Below are positions 9,568 through 18,244 of a stretch of DNA of 35,233 bases, in pieces. Source of the stretch: Halieaceae bacterium (GTDB taxonomy: Bacteria > Pseudomonadota > Gammaproteobacteria > Pseudomonadales > Halieaceae); contig CABYND010000018.1 of NCBI GenBank assembly GCA_902520195.1, positions 1 through 35,233 of the forward strand, written 5' to 3'. Position 1 is the first letter of the stretch; every line of letters starts with the position of its first letter. A program made the translations under genes and the position numbers. The notes below the pieces were generated by a model. The model worked only from the letters and a program-made list of their open reading frames with translations. It did no database searches and had not been told where the DNA came from.

Positions 9568-10067
9568 GGCAACCTTGCATGTGTCAGCGTGAAGCGAGTG
9601 TCTGTTGTCGGCAGACCGTAAAGAAAGCCTAGTGATGTATACGCAGATTTGCGCCGATTAGAGTGCGTTTCGTTGTGACATTTGTCTCGTTCTCTACACC
9701 GAGGCATCCTGTATGGGATCGCTTGCATTGTGATTCAAAGCCACATTTTTGTTCGCCTAAAAGTTGTTCAGTGAGTGCCCTCCAGATTGACCGACTCAGT
9801 AAAGAACACAGTCTTGTCTCTCGCCAGCTAAGATGGTGAGTCTTGCTCGAGCGCGGATCAGCTTGCCGGGCGAGCTGAACGGTCTGCAAGCCCCTCTCTG
9901 CGTGTGAGTTGCCACGTAGCGCAGGGATAAAAAAACAGCAAGTTGAGAAGCAAGCAGACACAGCCAAGTCACAAGAACTCAACTGCCGCCCACCAGACCC
10001 GCACCACGGGTGATTGCGAGAATGAGTCGATGAAAAACAGACGGGAACAAAACGAGGAAGACGCTAC
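9568..10067. other. Divergent intergenic region between the att-like operon and the MaoC-like gene
   Basis: Five hundred bases without a convincing gene. It lies between two divergent transcripts and so should contain the promoters for the ATPase operon (minus) and the hydratase (plus). A 117-residue minus-strand frame at 9629-9982 is cysteine- and arginine-rich with no family resemblance and is probably chance. GAGGAAG at about 10050-10056 is the hydratase ribosome binding site. No terminator, tRNA or repeat was seen. Confidence 0.5.
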
Positions 10068-10562
10068 ATGCAGATTAACAACGTGACCTTCGATGAGATC
10101 GCCATCGGTGATACCGCGACCTACACGCGGCTCATCACCAATCAGGAAGTCGAAGCTTTTGCCGCGATCTCGGGGGATCACAACCCACTGCACCTCGACC
10201 CCGAATACGCCGCCACCACCGACTTTGGCGAGTGTATTGCACACGGGATGCTCACGGGGGCACTGATCAGCGCTGCGATCGCCATGCAATTACCGGGCCC
10301 GGGCTCAGTCTACTTGAGTCAGAACATCCAGTTCCGCGCGCCCGTGTTTTTAGGCGATACGTTGACCGTCACCCTTGAGGTGACTGACAAGCATGGCAAG
10401 CGGCCCTGGGTCACTTTAGGCTGCACGGTGGAAAATCAGGAAGGAAAGGCCGTCGCAAAGGGCGAGGCTCAGGTCGCGGCACCAACCGAAAAAGAAACGG
10501 TGACGGTGGTGCCGCCGCCGGCAATTCAACTGTTAGAAGAGGCCGCGCTGGCGTCTGACTGA
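10068..10562 (+). CDS. MaoC-family (R)-specific enoyl-CoA hydratase
   Basis: Hot-dog fold hydratase of the MaoC/PhaJ type, 164 residues. Known members add water to trans-2-enoyl-CoA to make (R)-3-hydroxyacyl-CoA, linking fatty acid breakdown to polyhydroxyalkanoate synthesis. The hydratase-2 motif is plain: SGDHNPLHLDPEYA at about 35-48, with the catalytic Asp and His of the D-x4-H pair, followed by GECIAHGML and the YLSQNIQFRAPVFLGDTL core strand. It is longer than PhaJ (about 134) because of a polar, proline- and alanine-rich tail from about 135. The start has a good ribosome binding site (GAGGAAG). Its 3' end overlaps the convergent gene at 10526-11044 by 37 bp. No PHA synthase is in view, so the physiological substrate is open. 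Confidence 0.88.
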   Translation: MQINNVTFDEIAIGDTATYTRLITNQEVEAFAAISGDHNPLHLDPEYAATTDFGECIAHGMLTGALISAAIAMQLPGPGSVYLSQNIQFRAPVFLGDTLTVTLEVTDKHGKRPWVTLGCTVENQEGKAVAKGEAQVAAPTEKETVTVVPPPAIQLLEEAALASD

Positions 10563-11044
10563 GCGAACTGCTCGGGGTCGATATACATTAACTCAATGAG
10601 CACTACCGGTTCGCTCGCTGACGGCGTGGCACCCATCATCAATACGTTGGGCACTCCCTCGGCCACTACTAAACCGGGCACGCCAAATAAGCGTCGTTCG
10701 GAGGTCGCCTGACCGCTCTCATCCATCATTCGCAGTGCGGGTAGCGGCGTGTCTTCGTCTTTGAGCATCTCAGTCATCTTGGCCAACAGCGCCAATACCG
10801 AGTCCCGGAATAGGGAGAAGTTCAGCGCGCCACGAAACTCCGTGTGATCAAGGGTCAGATCCAAGCGCACTTGACCGCCATCTTCCATGCGGAGCTGCGT
10901 CAGAGCGACCCGCGTCCCGGCTTCGAGCTCGCGAAAAATGCGCTTGCCCACCGTGCGTGACACCTCAATCAAGGTTTGATGCAAAACATTGACGCTGATG
11001 GTCGCAAACTGCTCATCAGTCAGTGTTTTTTCGCCTGCTGCCAT
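10526..11044 (-). CDS. Uncharacterised protein, 172 residues
   Basis: I do not recognise this family. The protein is soluble and acidic, with no signal peptide, membrane segment or obvious catalytic motif. Its N-terminal half reads as an amphipathic helical region (TISVNVLHQTLIEVSRTVGK), then LRMEDGGQVRLDLTLDHTEF and ALNFSLFRDSVLALLAKMTE. Codon use looks like a real GC-rich gene, and the start has a usable AGGAGG-like sequence (GAGCAGGAGGACAC) upstream. It is convergent with the MaoC-like gene, overlapping its last 37 bp, and divergent from mnmC. The Ser/Ala tail (QSDASAASSNS) lies entirely inside the overlap and may be a later extension. Confidence 0.7.
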   Translation of the reverse strand: MAAGEKTLTDEQFATISVNVLHQTLIEVSRTVGKRIFRELEAGTRVALTQLRMEDGGQVRLDLTLDHTEFRGALNFSLFRDSVLALLAKMTEMLKDEDTPLPALRMMDESGQATSERRLFGVPGLVVAEGVPNVLMMGATPSASEPVVLIELMYIDPEQFAQSDASAASSNS

Positions 11045-11199
11045 GTGTCCTCCTGCTCGAGCCGCGAGTGTACCCTGCCCCTCGGTCGACTCCTACTGTG
11101 ATTTGTCCAGAACGCGGTGCTGACACGGGTTTGTTAGACTCAGTGGCGGCGGGCTCAGCAAGGCTCTCGCCCCACCCTGCTGTTGAGAGCGACCAACCT

Positions 11200-13206
11200 T
11201 TGATCAACCCCACCCAAACTCTCTGGACACCGCTCGCGCCGCTCACTCTTGACTGGCGTGGCGACGCGCCGGTAGCGCGCGACTCCGGCGATATTTTCTT
11301 TTCCACGGAAGACGGGCTGGCCGAGAGCCGGTATGTGTTTCTAGGGGGCAATCGGCTGTCGGAGCGCTGGCCGGCGCAGACTACTGGTCAGCCCTTTGTG
11401 ATCGGTGAGATCGGTTTGGGAACCGGGCTGAATCTGTGCCTGACGGTCGCCGAGTGGCTCAGGCAGCGCCGCCCCGGCGCAACGCTGCACTATGTCGGAT
11501 TGGAGAGAGCGCCCTTCAGGCCCAAGGAGATGTGCCGCGCGCTGGGTCACTGGCCGGAACTCACGCCTGTGCTCAGTGCGCTCTTGGCACGTTGGCCGGA
11601 CCCTCTGCCCGGCTGCCACCGACGATACTTTACCGAATGGGGTCTCACGCTGGATCTCTGGTGGGCAGATGCCGCCGACACCCTGCAGGACTTAGCCAGC
11701 CACGGTCGGCCCTGGGTGGATGCCTGGTACCTCGATGGCTTTGCGCCGTCGCGGGAACCGGGCCCCTGGCAACAGCGGCTCTATGACGCGATGGCGGGCT
11801 TGAGCCGGGCCGAAGCCACCTTTGCCACCTTCACAGTGGCGGGCGATGTCAGGCGAGGCCTCGCGGCATCCGGATTCGAAGTGCACAAACGACCCGGCTT
11901 CGGTAGCAAACGGGAGGCGCTGTGCGGAACGATAGACACCCCACATACCACTGCACCCACGATAACCCCCTGGGACCTGCATCCCGCATCGCATACACCA
12001 GAACGCGCGTTGATACTTGGAGCAGGACTGGCTGGCGCGCACGCCGCATTTGCCCTCGCGCGTCGAGGGGTCGCCGTGACGGTGCTGGAGGCCGCAAGCG
12101 TCGCTGGCGGCGGCTCGAGCAACCTGCAGGGCGTCACGTATACGCGACTATCCCATCAACACAATCCACTGACCGATTTCTCCCTCGCCGGGTTTTGCTT
12201 TGCCACCGACCACTATGAGACGCTCTTGGGTGGCGGTGCGCTCACAAGAGATGGGGACATCGGCCTCGGCGGATATGTGCAACTGCACGAGCCCGACGAG
12301 ATGCTGACACACTTGAGTGAGGTGCTGCCGCTGGCGCCCGAATTTGCGCGGGTGCTCACCGCCACGGAAATCGCAGCGCTCACTGGGCTGACGCCAAGGT
12401 GCGGTGGCATTCACTACCTGCGGGGCGGCTGGCTGACGCCGGCGGCGGTCTGCCGCGCGCTACTCGCTCATCCGTTGATCTCGCTCCAGAGCGACTGTGG
12501 GCCCCTGTCGCTCAGCCGCGGGCCAGACGGCGGCTGGCAGGCGGTCGATGCACAGGGCGCTGTATTGGCGGAGGCCAATACAGCCATTTTGGCCACGGCC
12601 CACGCCGCACTGCAGCAACCCGAGCTCAAGTGGCTACCGCTCACTGCCATTCGCGGGCAGACGACACACCTACCGACGCCGCCTGCGCTCGCGCAACTGT
12701 CCGTGACTCTCTGCGATCAGGGCTATCTGCCGCCGGCGCGGGCGGGCCTGCACTGGCTGGGCGCGAGTTTTGGTCCGGGGGATGCGGGCAAGGATGAACG
12801 GGAGGCGGAGCATGCGCATAATATCGACATGGTGAAGACTGCCCTGCCCGATTTAGATCTCGGTGCCCCCGACGAGGGCTGGCAAGGTCATGTGGCGCAT
12901 CGTTGTAACAGTAGCGACTACCTCCCCGTGGCGGGTCCGGTGCCTATGCTCGATGAGTTCAACCGCCGCTACGAGCGACTGCGCCACGATCGCAAGCGGG
13001 TCATCGATGCACCGAGCCCCATGCTGCCGGGACTCGCAGTACTGACCAGCCTGGGATCACGGGGCTTGTCTGCCGCGCCTTTGGCCGCGGAGATGGTGGC
13101 AGATCAGCTCATGGGCACGCTGCCCGCGGTGCCGCGGTACCTGCAGCGAGCGCTCTCACCCGCGCGCTTTGCGGAGCGCGGGCTGAAACGCGGCGAGCCC
13201 TTGTGA
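11200..13206 (+). CDS. mnmC: Bifunctional tRNA 5-methylaminomethyl-2-thiouridine biosynthesis protein MnmC
   Basis: Two-domain enzyme completing mnm5s2U at the wobble position of tRNAs. The C-terminal FAD domain removes the carboxymethyl group from cmnm5U, and the N-terminal SAM-dependent domain methylates nm5U. The methyltransferase half shows GEIGLGTGLNLCL and WYLDGFAPSREPGPW. The oxidoreductase half begins at ALILGAGLAGAHAAFALA and contains NLQGVTYTRLSHQ. The longest frame opens at an ATG at 11023, but that start lies inside the divergent neighbour and adds 59 residues with no family match. The TTG at 11200, preceded by GAGAG, gives 668 residues, the same as E. coli MnmC, and a correct distance to FFSTEDGLAESRYVF; GTG codons at about 11098 and 11142 remain possible. 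Its stop overlaps the next gene's GTG. Confidence 0.93.
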   Translation: MINPTQTLWTPLAPLTLDWRGDAPVARDSGDIFFSTEDGLAESRYVFLGGNRLSERWPAQTTGQPFVIGEIGLGTGLNLCLTVAEWLRQRRPGATLHYVGLERAPFRPKEMCRALGHWPELTPVLSALLARWPDPLPGCHRRYFTEWGLTLDLWWADAADTLQDLASHGRPWVDAWYLDGFAPSREPGPWQQRLYDAMAGLSRAEATFATFTVAGDVRRGLAASGFEVHKRPGFGSKREALCGTIDTPHTTAPTITPWDLHPASHTPERALILGAGLAGAHAAFALARRGVAVTVLEAASVAGGGSSNLQGVTYTRLSHQHNPLTDFSLAGFCFATDHYETLLGGGALTRDGDIGLGGYVQLHEPDEMLTHLSEVLPLAPEFARVLTATEIAALTGLTPRCGGIHYLRGGWLTPAAVCRALLAHPLISLQSDCGPLSLSRGPDGGWQAVDAQGAVLAEANTAILATAHAALQQPELKWLPLTAIRGQTTHLPTPPALAQLSVTLCDQGYLPPARAGLHWLGASFGPGDAGKDEREAEHAHNIDMVKTALPDLDLGAPDEGWQGHVAHRCNSSDYLPVAGPVPMLDEFNRRYERLRHDRKRVIDAPSPMLPGLAVLTSLGSRGLSAAPLAAEMVADQLMGTLPAVPRYLQRALSPARFAERGLKRGEPL

Positions 13207-14006
13207 AAAGCCGCGGCGCACTGCTCTGCTCTCTACTTGCCGGGCTGATGCTTGTCGGGAGCGGGACCTGCCCAGCCGCAGAGAGTGAGTCGCAGCAAGC
13301 CACTGTTCCCACCTACGGCTACGAGGTGGTGTCCCGTTTGCGCTTTGATCGGGCGAATTTCACTCAAGGACTCGAAATTTTTGATGGGCGCCTCTATGTC
13401 AGCTCGGGCCTCTACGGCGAGTCCATGATCAGAGTGTATGACTTCCCCGCGATGGAAGAGGTTCAGGCCGTACCCGTAGATCCCAGAATTTTTGCCGAGG
13501 GGCTTACGGTCATCGACAATAGGCTGGTGGTGCTCACCTGGCGCGAACGCGTCATGCTGGTGTATTCGCTGCCCGATATGTCATTACTGGGCCAAAGCGC
13601 CCTGCCCGGGCAGGGTTGGGGAGCCACTCGCTCAGGTTCGACGCTATGGTTCAGCGATGGCTCCCACTACCTATACTCCGCCGACATGAGCGGCGACGGG
13701 CAACTGGCCCGGCTACCGGTCACGCTGGAGGGCCGGCCGCTGCGCAATTTGAATGAACTCGAGTGGGTCGACGGGGAGATCTGGGCTAATGTGTGGCAAT
13801 CAGATGAGATCGCGCGGATTGATCCCGGTACGGGCGACGTGGTCGGCCTGATTGATCTCTCCGGCTTACTACCCGATGAGGACCAACTCAGGGATACGGA
13901 TGTGCTCAATGGCATCGCCATCGACCCCATCACCCAGGCCATTTGGGTTACCGGCAAACGCTGGCCCTGGCTTTTTGAGATTACACTGGAAAACGACGCG
14001 GACTGA
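13203..14006 (+). CDS. Glutaminyl-peptide cyclotransferase (glutamine cyclotransferase family), exported
   Basis: Member of the plant/bacterial-type glutaminyl cyclase family, a five-bladed beta-propeller that converts N-terminal glutamine to pyroglutamate with release of ammonia. The 267-residue protein starts with a signal peptide (GALLCSLLAGLMLVGSG, likely cut near CPAAES), so it should act in the periplasm. Family landmarks are FTQGLEIFDGRLYVSSGLYG at about 54-73, FAEGLTVIDNRLVVLTWRER, LNELEWVDGEIWANVWQSD and VLNGIAIDP. The start is a GTG overlapping the mnmC stop (GTGA), so translation is probably coupled, although no functional link to tRNA modification is obvious. Confidence 0.88.
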   Translation: MKSRGALLCSLLAGLMLVGSGTCPAAESESQQATVPTYGYEVVSRLRFDRANFTQGLEIFDGRLYVSSGLYGESMIRVYDFPAMEEVQAVPVDPRIFAEGLTVIDNRLVVLTWRERVMLVYSLPDMSLLGQSALPGQGWGATRSGSTLWFSDGSHYLYSADMSGDGQLARLPVTLEGRPLRNLNELEWVDGEIWANVWQSDEIARIDPGTGDVVGLIDLSGLLPDEDQLRDTDVLNGIAIDPITQAIWVTGKRWPWLFEITLENDAD

Positions 14007-14056
14007 CCCCATATCTGACCGCTAACAAGACGAACACCGCTCAACTGGAACCGAAC

Positions 14057-17005
14057 ATGACAGACGCCTCAACTCGCCCCGCCGACGCACACATCCCGAG
14101 TACTTTTGTGCTGAAGCGGGCAGTGCCGATCCCCAGCTTGAATCTCACCGTCGAGGAATACGCGCATCCCGGCACCGGTGCCCAGCACCTGCACTTGAGC
14201 AGTGATTCCTCCGAGAATGTGTTTATGGTCGCCCTGCGTACGGTGCCCGAGGATTCCACGGGCGTGGCACACATCCTCGAGCACACGGCGCTGTGTGGCA
14301 GTGAGCGTTACCCGGTTCGGGACCCTTTTTTCATGATGCTGCGGCGATCTCTGAATACGTTTATGAACGCGTTCACCAGCTCGGACTGGACCGCCTATCC
14401 ATTCGCCACGCAAAACCGAAAGGATTTCGGCAACCTGCTCGATGTCTACCTCGATGCCGTGTTTTTCTCGAGACTGGACCCGCTCGACTTTGCGCAGGAA
14501 GGACACCGGGTCGAGTTTGAGAACGACGACAGCACGCAACCGCTGGTGTTCAAAGGCGTCGTGTTCAACGAAATGAAGGGGGCCATGTCCTCTACCCCGT
14601 CGATCCTGTGGGACCGGCTGTGCCACGAGCTGTTTCCATCCAACACCTACCACTTCAACAGCGGCGGTGACCCGGAGCACATTCCCGACTTGAGCTACCA
14701 GGAATTGAGGGACTTCTACGCCGAGCACTACCACCCCAGCAACGCGATATTCCTCACCTTCGGCGATATTAGCGCCGAGGCACACCAGCAGATTTTTGAG
14801 GCACAGGTGCTAGAGCGTTTTGAGGCGCTGGAGCGGAAAATCGAGGTCGCGCTCGAAACACCCTTCACCACTCCGGTGCAGGCGACGCACCCCTATGCAG
14901 TAGATGCGGAAGAAGGCACAGAAAAGAAAACGCATCTGGTTATGGGTTGGAAGCTCGGCGAGAGTGCTGACCTGACCGCCATGTTGGAAGCGCAGCTGGT
15001 GTCCTCAGTGTTGATGGAAAACAGTGCTTCGCCAATGATGCACTACTTAGAGACCACTGACCGCGGCGCTGCGCCCTCTCCGCTCTGCGGACTGGAAGAA
15101 TCAATGCGGGAGATGGTGTTCTGCTGCGGCATCGAAGGCAGCGAGGCCGAGCACGCCGAGGCGTTTGAGGCGGAGGTGCTGGCCTGTATCGAACAGGTCG
15201 CCGCAAACGGTATCGATGAAGAGAAGATCGACGCGATCCTGCGGCAGATCGAGCTGCATCAAAGAGAGGTGAGTGGCGACGGCATGCCCTACGGACTCAA
15301 TCTGATGCTAAGAGCCCTCGGCGCGGCCACGCATTATGGCGACGCGGTGGCGGCACTCGATCTTGAGCCGGTGATTGCCACCCTGCGTGAGCGAGTCAAA
15401 GACCGTGATTACCTGCCCGGACTCATTCGCCGTCTGTTACTCGACAACCCCCACCGGGTGCGACTGGTCGTGGTGCCGGACACCGGTCTCTCGACCAGTC
15501 GCGAGTCGGCTGAGACCGCCCGTCTGGCAGAGATGAAAGAGGGTCTTAGCAGCGAACACACTGCAGAGATTCTCGACCTCGCCGAGCGCCTCAGGGCCCG
15601 ACAGGGACAGAAGGATGACCCGGACGTGCTGCCGAGAGTGGCGCTCTCGGACATTCCGGCAGAAACCGCCTCCCCCGAGCCAGTTATTGAATCAGGTGCA
15701 TCGACCCATTACCGCTACACCGCGGGTACCAATGGACTCGTGTATCAGCAGTGGGTGAGCCCGCTACCCGCGCTGACCGCAACCGAGCAGCAGCGTCTGC
15801 CGCTGGTGACGGCATTGATGCCCGAGGTCGGCGTCGGCGATCTCAACTATCTGGACACCCAGGAGCGACTCTCAGCAACTGTCGGCTCACTCAGTGCGTC
15901 GGTCAGTAGCCGCGCGCACCGCGACAACGAGCAAAACAGTGACAGCCTCTTCGTGCTGTCTTCCAAGGCCCTCGCTGATCGACTACAGCCACAGTTAGAA
16001 CTGATGTCGGACACACTGCAGGCCGCGCGTTTCGATGAGGTCTCGCGCATCCGGGATCTGGTCAGTCAAATGCGCGCGCGGCGCGACCAGGGCATCACTG
16101 GCAGCGGACATGCACTGGCCATGACCGCGGCCTGTGCCGGTATGAGTCCCCTCGCGAAACGCGGCCACGAGCAAGGAGGGCTTGAGGGCATACGCACGCT
16201 GCGTGCGCTAGATGACGTACTCAAAAATGACGGCGAGCTGGAGGCGCTCGCTCACTCGCTGGGCGCCATCCATCAGAAGCTGGCAGGTGCGGGCGCACCG
16301 CTTTTGTGCACCGTCGCCGATGACCCCAACATCCAGTCTGCGAGCGAGGCTGCCGCACAGCGAGCAGGGGCTCTGCCAACCTCGTCCCATGACGGAATTG
16401 TGCTGGATCCGGTCCGTACCAGGATTCAGGAAATGTGGGTCACCAACACCCAGGTTAACTTCTGCGCCAAGGCCTACCCGACGGTCCCCTCGGGACACCC
16501 CGATGCGCCGGCGCTATCGGTACTCGCCGCTTTTCTGCGTAATGGCTTTCTGCATCGTACGATTCGTGAACAGGGCGGTGCTTATGGCGGTGGGGCCAGC
16601 CACGACGCGAATATCGCCGCTTTTCGCTTCTTCTCTTACCGTGACCCCCGCTTGGTCGAAACGCTTGACGACTTCGATGCCTCCATCGCCTGGCTACTGG
16701 AGACACAGCATGAGCAGTTGGCGCTGGAAGAGGCGATCCTGAGTGTGATGGCGAGCCTTGATAAGCCAGGGTCTCCAGCCGGCGAGGCAAAGCGAGACTT
16801 CCACGAGCGTCTATTCGGTCGCACTGCAGAACACCGCCGCATCTTGCGCGCAGGCATTGTGGGCACCACCCTCGATGATCTCCGCCTTGTGGCAGAAACC
16901 TACCTGAAGCCCGAGCTTGCCAGTACAGCGGTGGTCACCCACACCGCAGGTGCGGACATCGTGGCAGAGCGTCAGTTACCACTCACCCGACAAGATCTTC
17001 TCTGA
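14057..17005 (+). CDS. PreP-like M16C zinc metalloprotease
   Basis: Large peptidase of the insulinase clan, subfamily M16C, related to mitochondrial and chloroplast presequence protease PreP. These enzymes enclose and degrade peptides of tens of residues. The inverted zinc motif HILEH is at residues 72-76, with a third ligand expected near the conserved GVVFNEMKGAM segment (around 170-182). NTFMNAFTSSDWTAYPFAT and NYHPSN-like segments also match (here EHYHPSNAIFLTFG). The 982-residue length fits the four-domain architecture, and the C-terminal REQGGAYGGGA block carries the substrate-binding Arg/Tyr region. No signal peptide is seen, so it is probably cytoplasmic. It follows the cyclotransferase by 50 bp. 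Its last 23 bases overlap the antisense C39-like remnant. Confidence 0.9.
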   Translation: MTDASTRPADAHIPSTFVLKRAVPIPSLNLTVEEYAHPGTGAQHLHLSSDSSENVFMVALRTVPEDSTGVAHILEHTALCGSERYPVRDPFFMMLRRSLNTFMNAFTSSDWTAYPFATQNRKDFGNLLDVYLDAVFFSRLDPLDFAQEGHRVEFENDDSTQPLVFKGVVFNEMKGAMSSTPSILWDRLCHELFPSNTYHFNSGGDPEHIPDLSYQELRDFYAEHYHPSNAIFLTFGDISAEAHQQIFEAQVLERFEALERKIEVALETPFTTPVQATHPYAVDAEEGTEKKTHLVMGWKLGESADLTAMLEAQLVSSVLMENSASPMMHYLETTDRGAAPSPLCGLEESMREMVFCCGIEGSEAEHAEAFEAEVLACIEQVAANGIDEEKIDAILRQIELHQREVSGDGMPYGLNLMLRALGAATHYGDAVAALDLEPVIATLRERVKDRDYLPGLIRRLLLDNPHRVRLVVVPDTGLSTSRESAETARLAEMKEGLSSEHTAEILDLAERLRARQGQKDDPDVLPRVALSDIPAETASPEPVIESGASTHYRYTAGTNGLVYQQWVSPLPALTATEQQRLPLVTALMPEVGVGDLNYLDTQERLSATVGSLSASVSSRAHRDNEQNSDSLFVLSSKALADRLQPQLELMSDTLQAARFDEVSRIRDLVSQMRARRDQGITGSGHALAMTAACAGMSPLAKRGHEQGGLEGIRTLRALDDVLKNDGELEALAHSLGAIHQKLAGAGAPLLCTVADDPNIQSASEAAAQRAGALPTSSHDGIVLDPVRTRIQEMWVTNTQVNFCAKAYPTVPSGHPDAPALSVLAAFLRNGFLHRTIREQGGAYGGGASHDANIAAFRFFSYRDPRLVETLDDFDASIAWLLETQHEQLALEEAILSVMASLDKPGSPAGEAKRDFHERLFGRTAEHRRILRAGIVGTTLDDLRLVAETYLKPELASTAVVTHTAGADIVAERQLPLTRQDLL

Positions 17006-17236
17006 GCGAGGGCAAATAGCCCTCACCGCGGGGTGCCCAGGCGCGCAGGAAATCCTCACGGGTCTAGATCAACCGGCCCTGTGAAGGATCAGCCAGCGCA
17101 ACGTGGTGGCCGGCCAGCCCGGTCAGCAGGCTGAAATGGGGCCCGTGTCTAACTGTAAGTACACCAGCACCGGCAGCCTGATAGTCGACAGCGACGCGGC
17201 ACCACACAGGCCTAGTACGAAAATCCATATTCTCAT
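16983..17236 (-). pseudogene. Decayed C39-peptidase-like gene (internal deletion, frameshift and stop)
   Basis: Too short and broken to appear as an intact ORF. From an ATG at 17236 with a strong AGGAG ribosome binding site eight bases upstream, the frame reads a signal-peptide-like start (MRIWIFVLGLCGAASLS), then LPVLVYLQLDTGP. One extra base in the GGGCCCC run would continue it as GPHFSLLTGLAGHHVALADP, then SQGRLI, a TAG at 17064-17066, and TREDFLRAWAPRGEGYLP, ending at a TGA at 16983. The middle block is the typical second half of a C39-type cysteine peptidase domain (catalytic His in GPHFSLLTG, Asp in ADP). The first half with the catalytic Cys (CGPA region) is missing. Lesions seen: a large 5' deletion, a one-base frameshift and a nonsense codon. 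Its 3' end lies antisense to the protease gene. Confidence 0.75.
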
Positions 17237-17422
17237 GTTGCTGGCTCCTAGCTATTCAAGATCATACCGAATTGAGACTCGGTCACCGCCGATCGTGGCA
17301 GAAAGTCTGTCATGACCGGCTCAACACCTACTTTGCCAACTGGACTATTGCCCCACCACGTCATGGGCAAGCACAATCCCTCCACGCGTCGATGAGATCG
17401 CTGAAGGACAGGAGAGATTGCA

Positions 17423-18244
17423 ATGATGGTGAAGCGTGTGGCGGGCGCACTGGGTGCCGAGTTGCAGGCCGTCAACTTGGGCGACGGATTTGACGCCGAG
17501 CTAGCCGGTACCCTGCGCGCACTGCTTAATAAGCACGAGGTGCTGTTTCTCCGCGATCAAAATATTGAACCCGCCGCGCAAAAAGCGCTGGCCGCGATTT
17601 TCGGACCGCTGCAGACCCACCCGGCTTACAACACGGTAGAAGGCCTGCCTGAGGTGATGATTCTGGAGAGCACCCCGGAGAATCCCTCAAAGATTGAAGT
17701 GTGGCACTCGGATATGACTTTTCGCCAGCACCCGCCCTCGGTCACCGTACTGCGGGGGATCACCATCCCGGAAGTCGGCGGTGACACGCTTTTTGCCAGC
17801 ATGACCGCCGCCTACGACGCCCTGTCCTCGGCGATGCAGCGCTATCTGGATGGACTGGTCGCGGTCCACGATTTTAGTCACGGCTTTAAAGAGAGCCTGG
17901 CAGAACCCGGGGGCCGGGAGCGTTTGGCTGATGCCTTGACCGCCAACCCGCCGGTACGCCACCCGGTGGTGCAAACTCACCCTGAAACCGGGAAAAAGGT
18001 GCTGTTCGTGAATGCCTTGTTTACGACTCACATTGAGGGTCTACCGCCGCTGGAGTCGGCTGAGGTCCTGCAGTTTCTGTGGCGCCACGCCAGCCTGCCC
18101 GAGTTCACCTGTCGCTTTAACTGGGCACCAAACAGCATGGTCCTCTGGGATAACCGCAGCACCCAGCACAAGCCCGTGAACGATTTCTTTCCTGCGACGC
18201 GACGCCTGCATCGCGTGGTGAGCGAAGGCGATCGGCCCTACTAA
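17423..18244 (+). CDS. TauD/TfdA-family 2-oxoglutarate-dependent dioxygenase
   Basis: Fe(II)/2-oxoglutarate dioxygenase, 273 residues, collinear with E. coli TauD (taurine dioxygenase, 283). The iron triad is visible: His95 and Asp97 in WHSDMTF, and His249 in WDNRSTQH, with the 2-oxoglutarate-binding arginine in the RRLHRVV segment soon after. Other shared blocks are VLFLRDQNI, GGDTLFASMTAAYDALS and NPPVRHPVVQTHPETGKKVLFVN. The start at 17423 follows AGGAGAG at a good spacing. Without tauABC or sulfonate genes nearby the substrate cannot be named; related enzymes act on taurine, alkyl sulfates or aryloxyacetates. It converges on the symporter gene with a 4 bp overlap. Confidence 0.9.
   Translation: MMVKRVAGALGAELQAVNLGDGFDAELAGTLRALLNKHEVLFLRDQNIEPAAQKALAAIFGPLQTHPAYNTVEGLPEVMILESTPENPSKIEVWHSDMTFRQHPPSVTVLRGITIPEVGGDTLFASMTAAYDALSSAMQRYLDGLVAVHDFSHGFKESLAEPGGRERLADALTANPPVRHPVVQTHPETGKKVLFVNALFTTHIEGLPPLESAEVLQFLWRHASLPEFTCRFNWAPNSMVLWDNRSTQHKPVNDFFPATRRLHRVVSEGDRPY

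Noticed and set aside
9629-9982. 117-residue minus-strand frame upstream of the ABC ATPase
   Set aside because: Cys/Arg-rich composition, no domain, and a position in the divergent promoter region suggest chance.
11023-11199. N-terminal extension of MnmC from the ATG at 11023
   Set aside because: It lies inside the divergent 172-residue gene and its promoter region and has no resemblance to MnmC, while the TTG at 11200 gives the normal family length.
17007-17023. GAGGGC-AAATA-GCCCTC hairpin just after the PreP-like gene
   Set aside because: It looks like a terminator stem but no T-run follows, and it falls within the coding remnant of the C39-like gene, so codon content may explain it.
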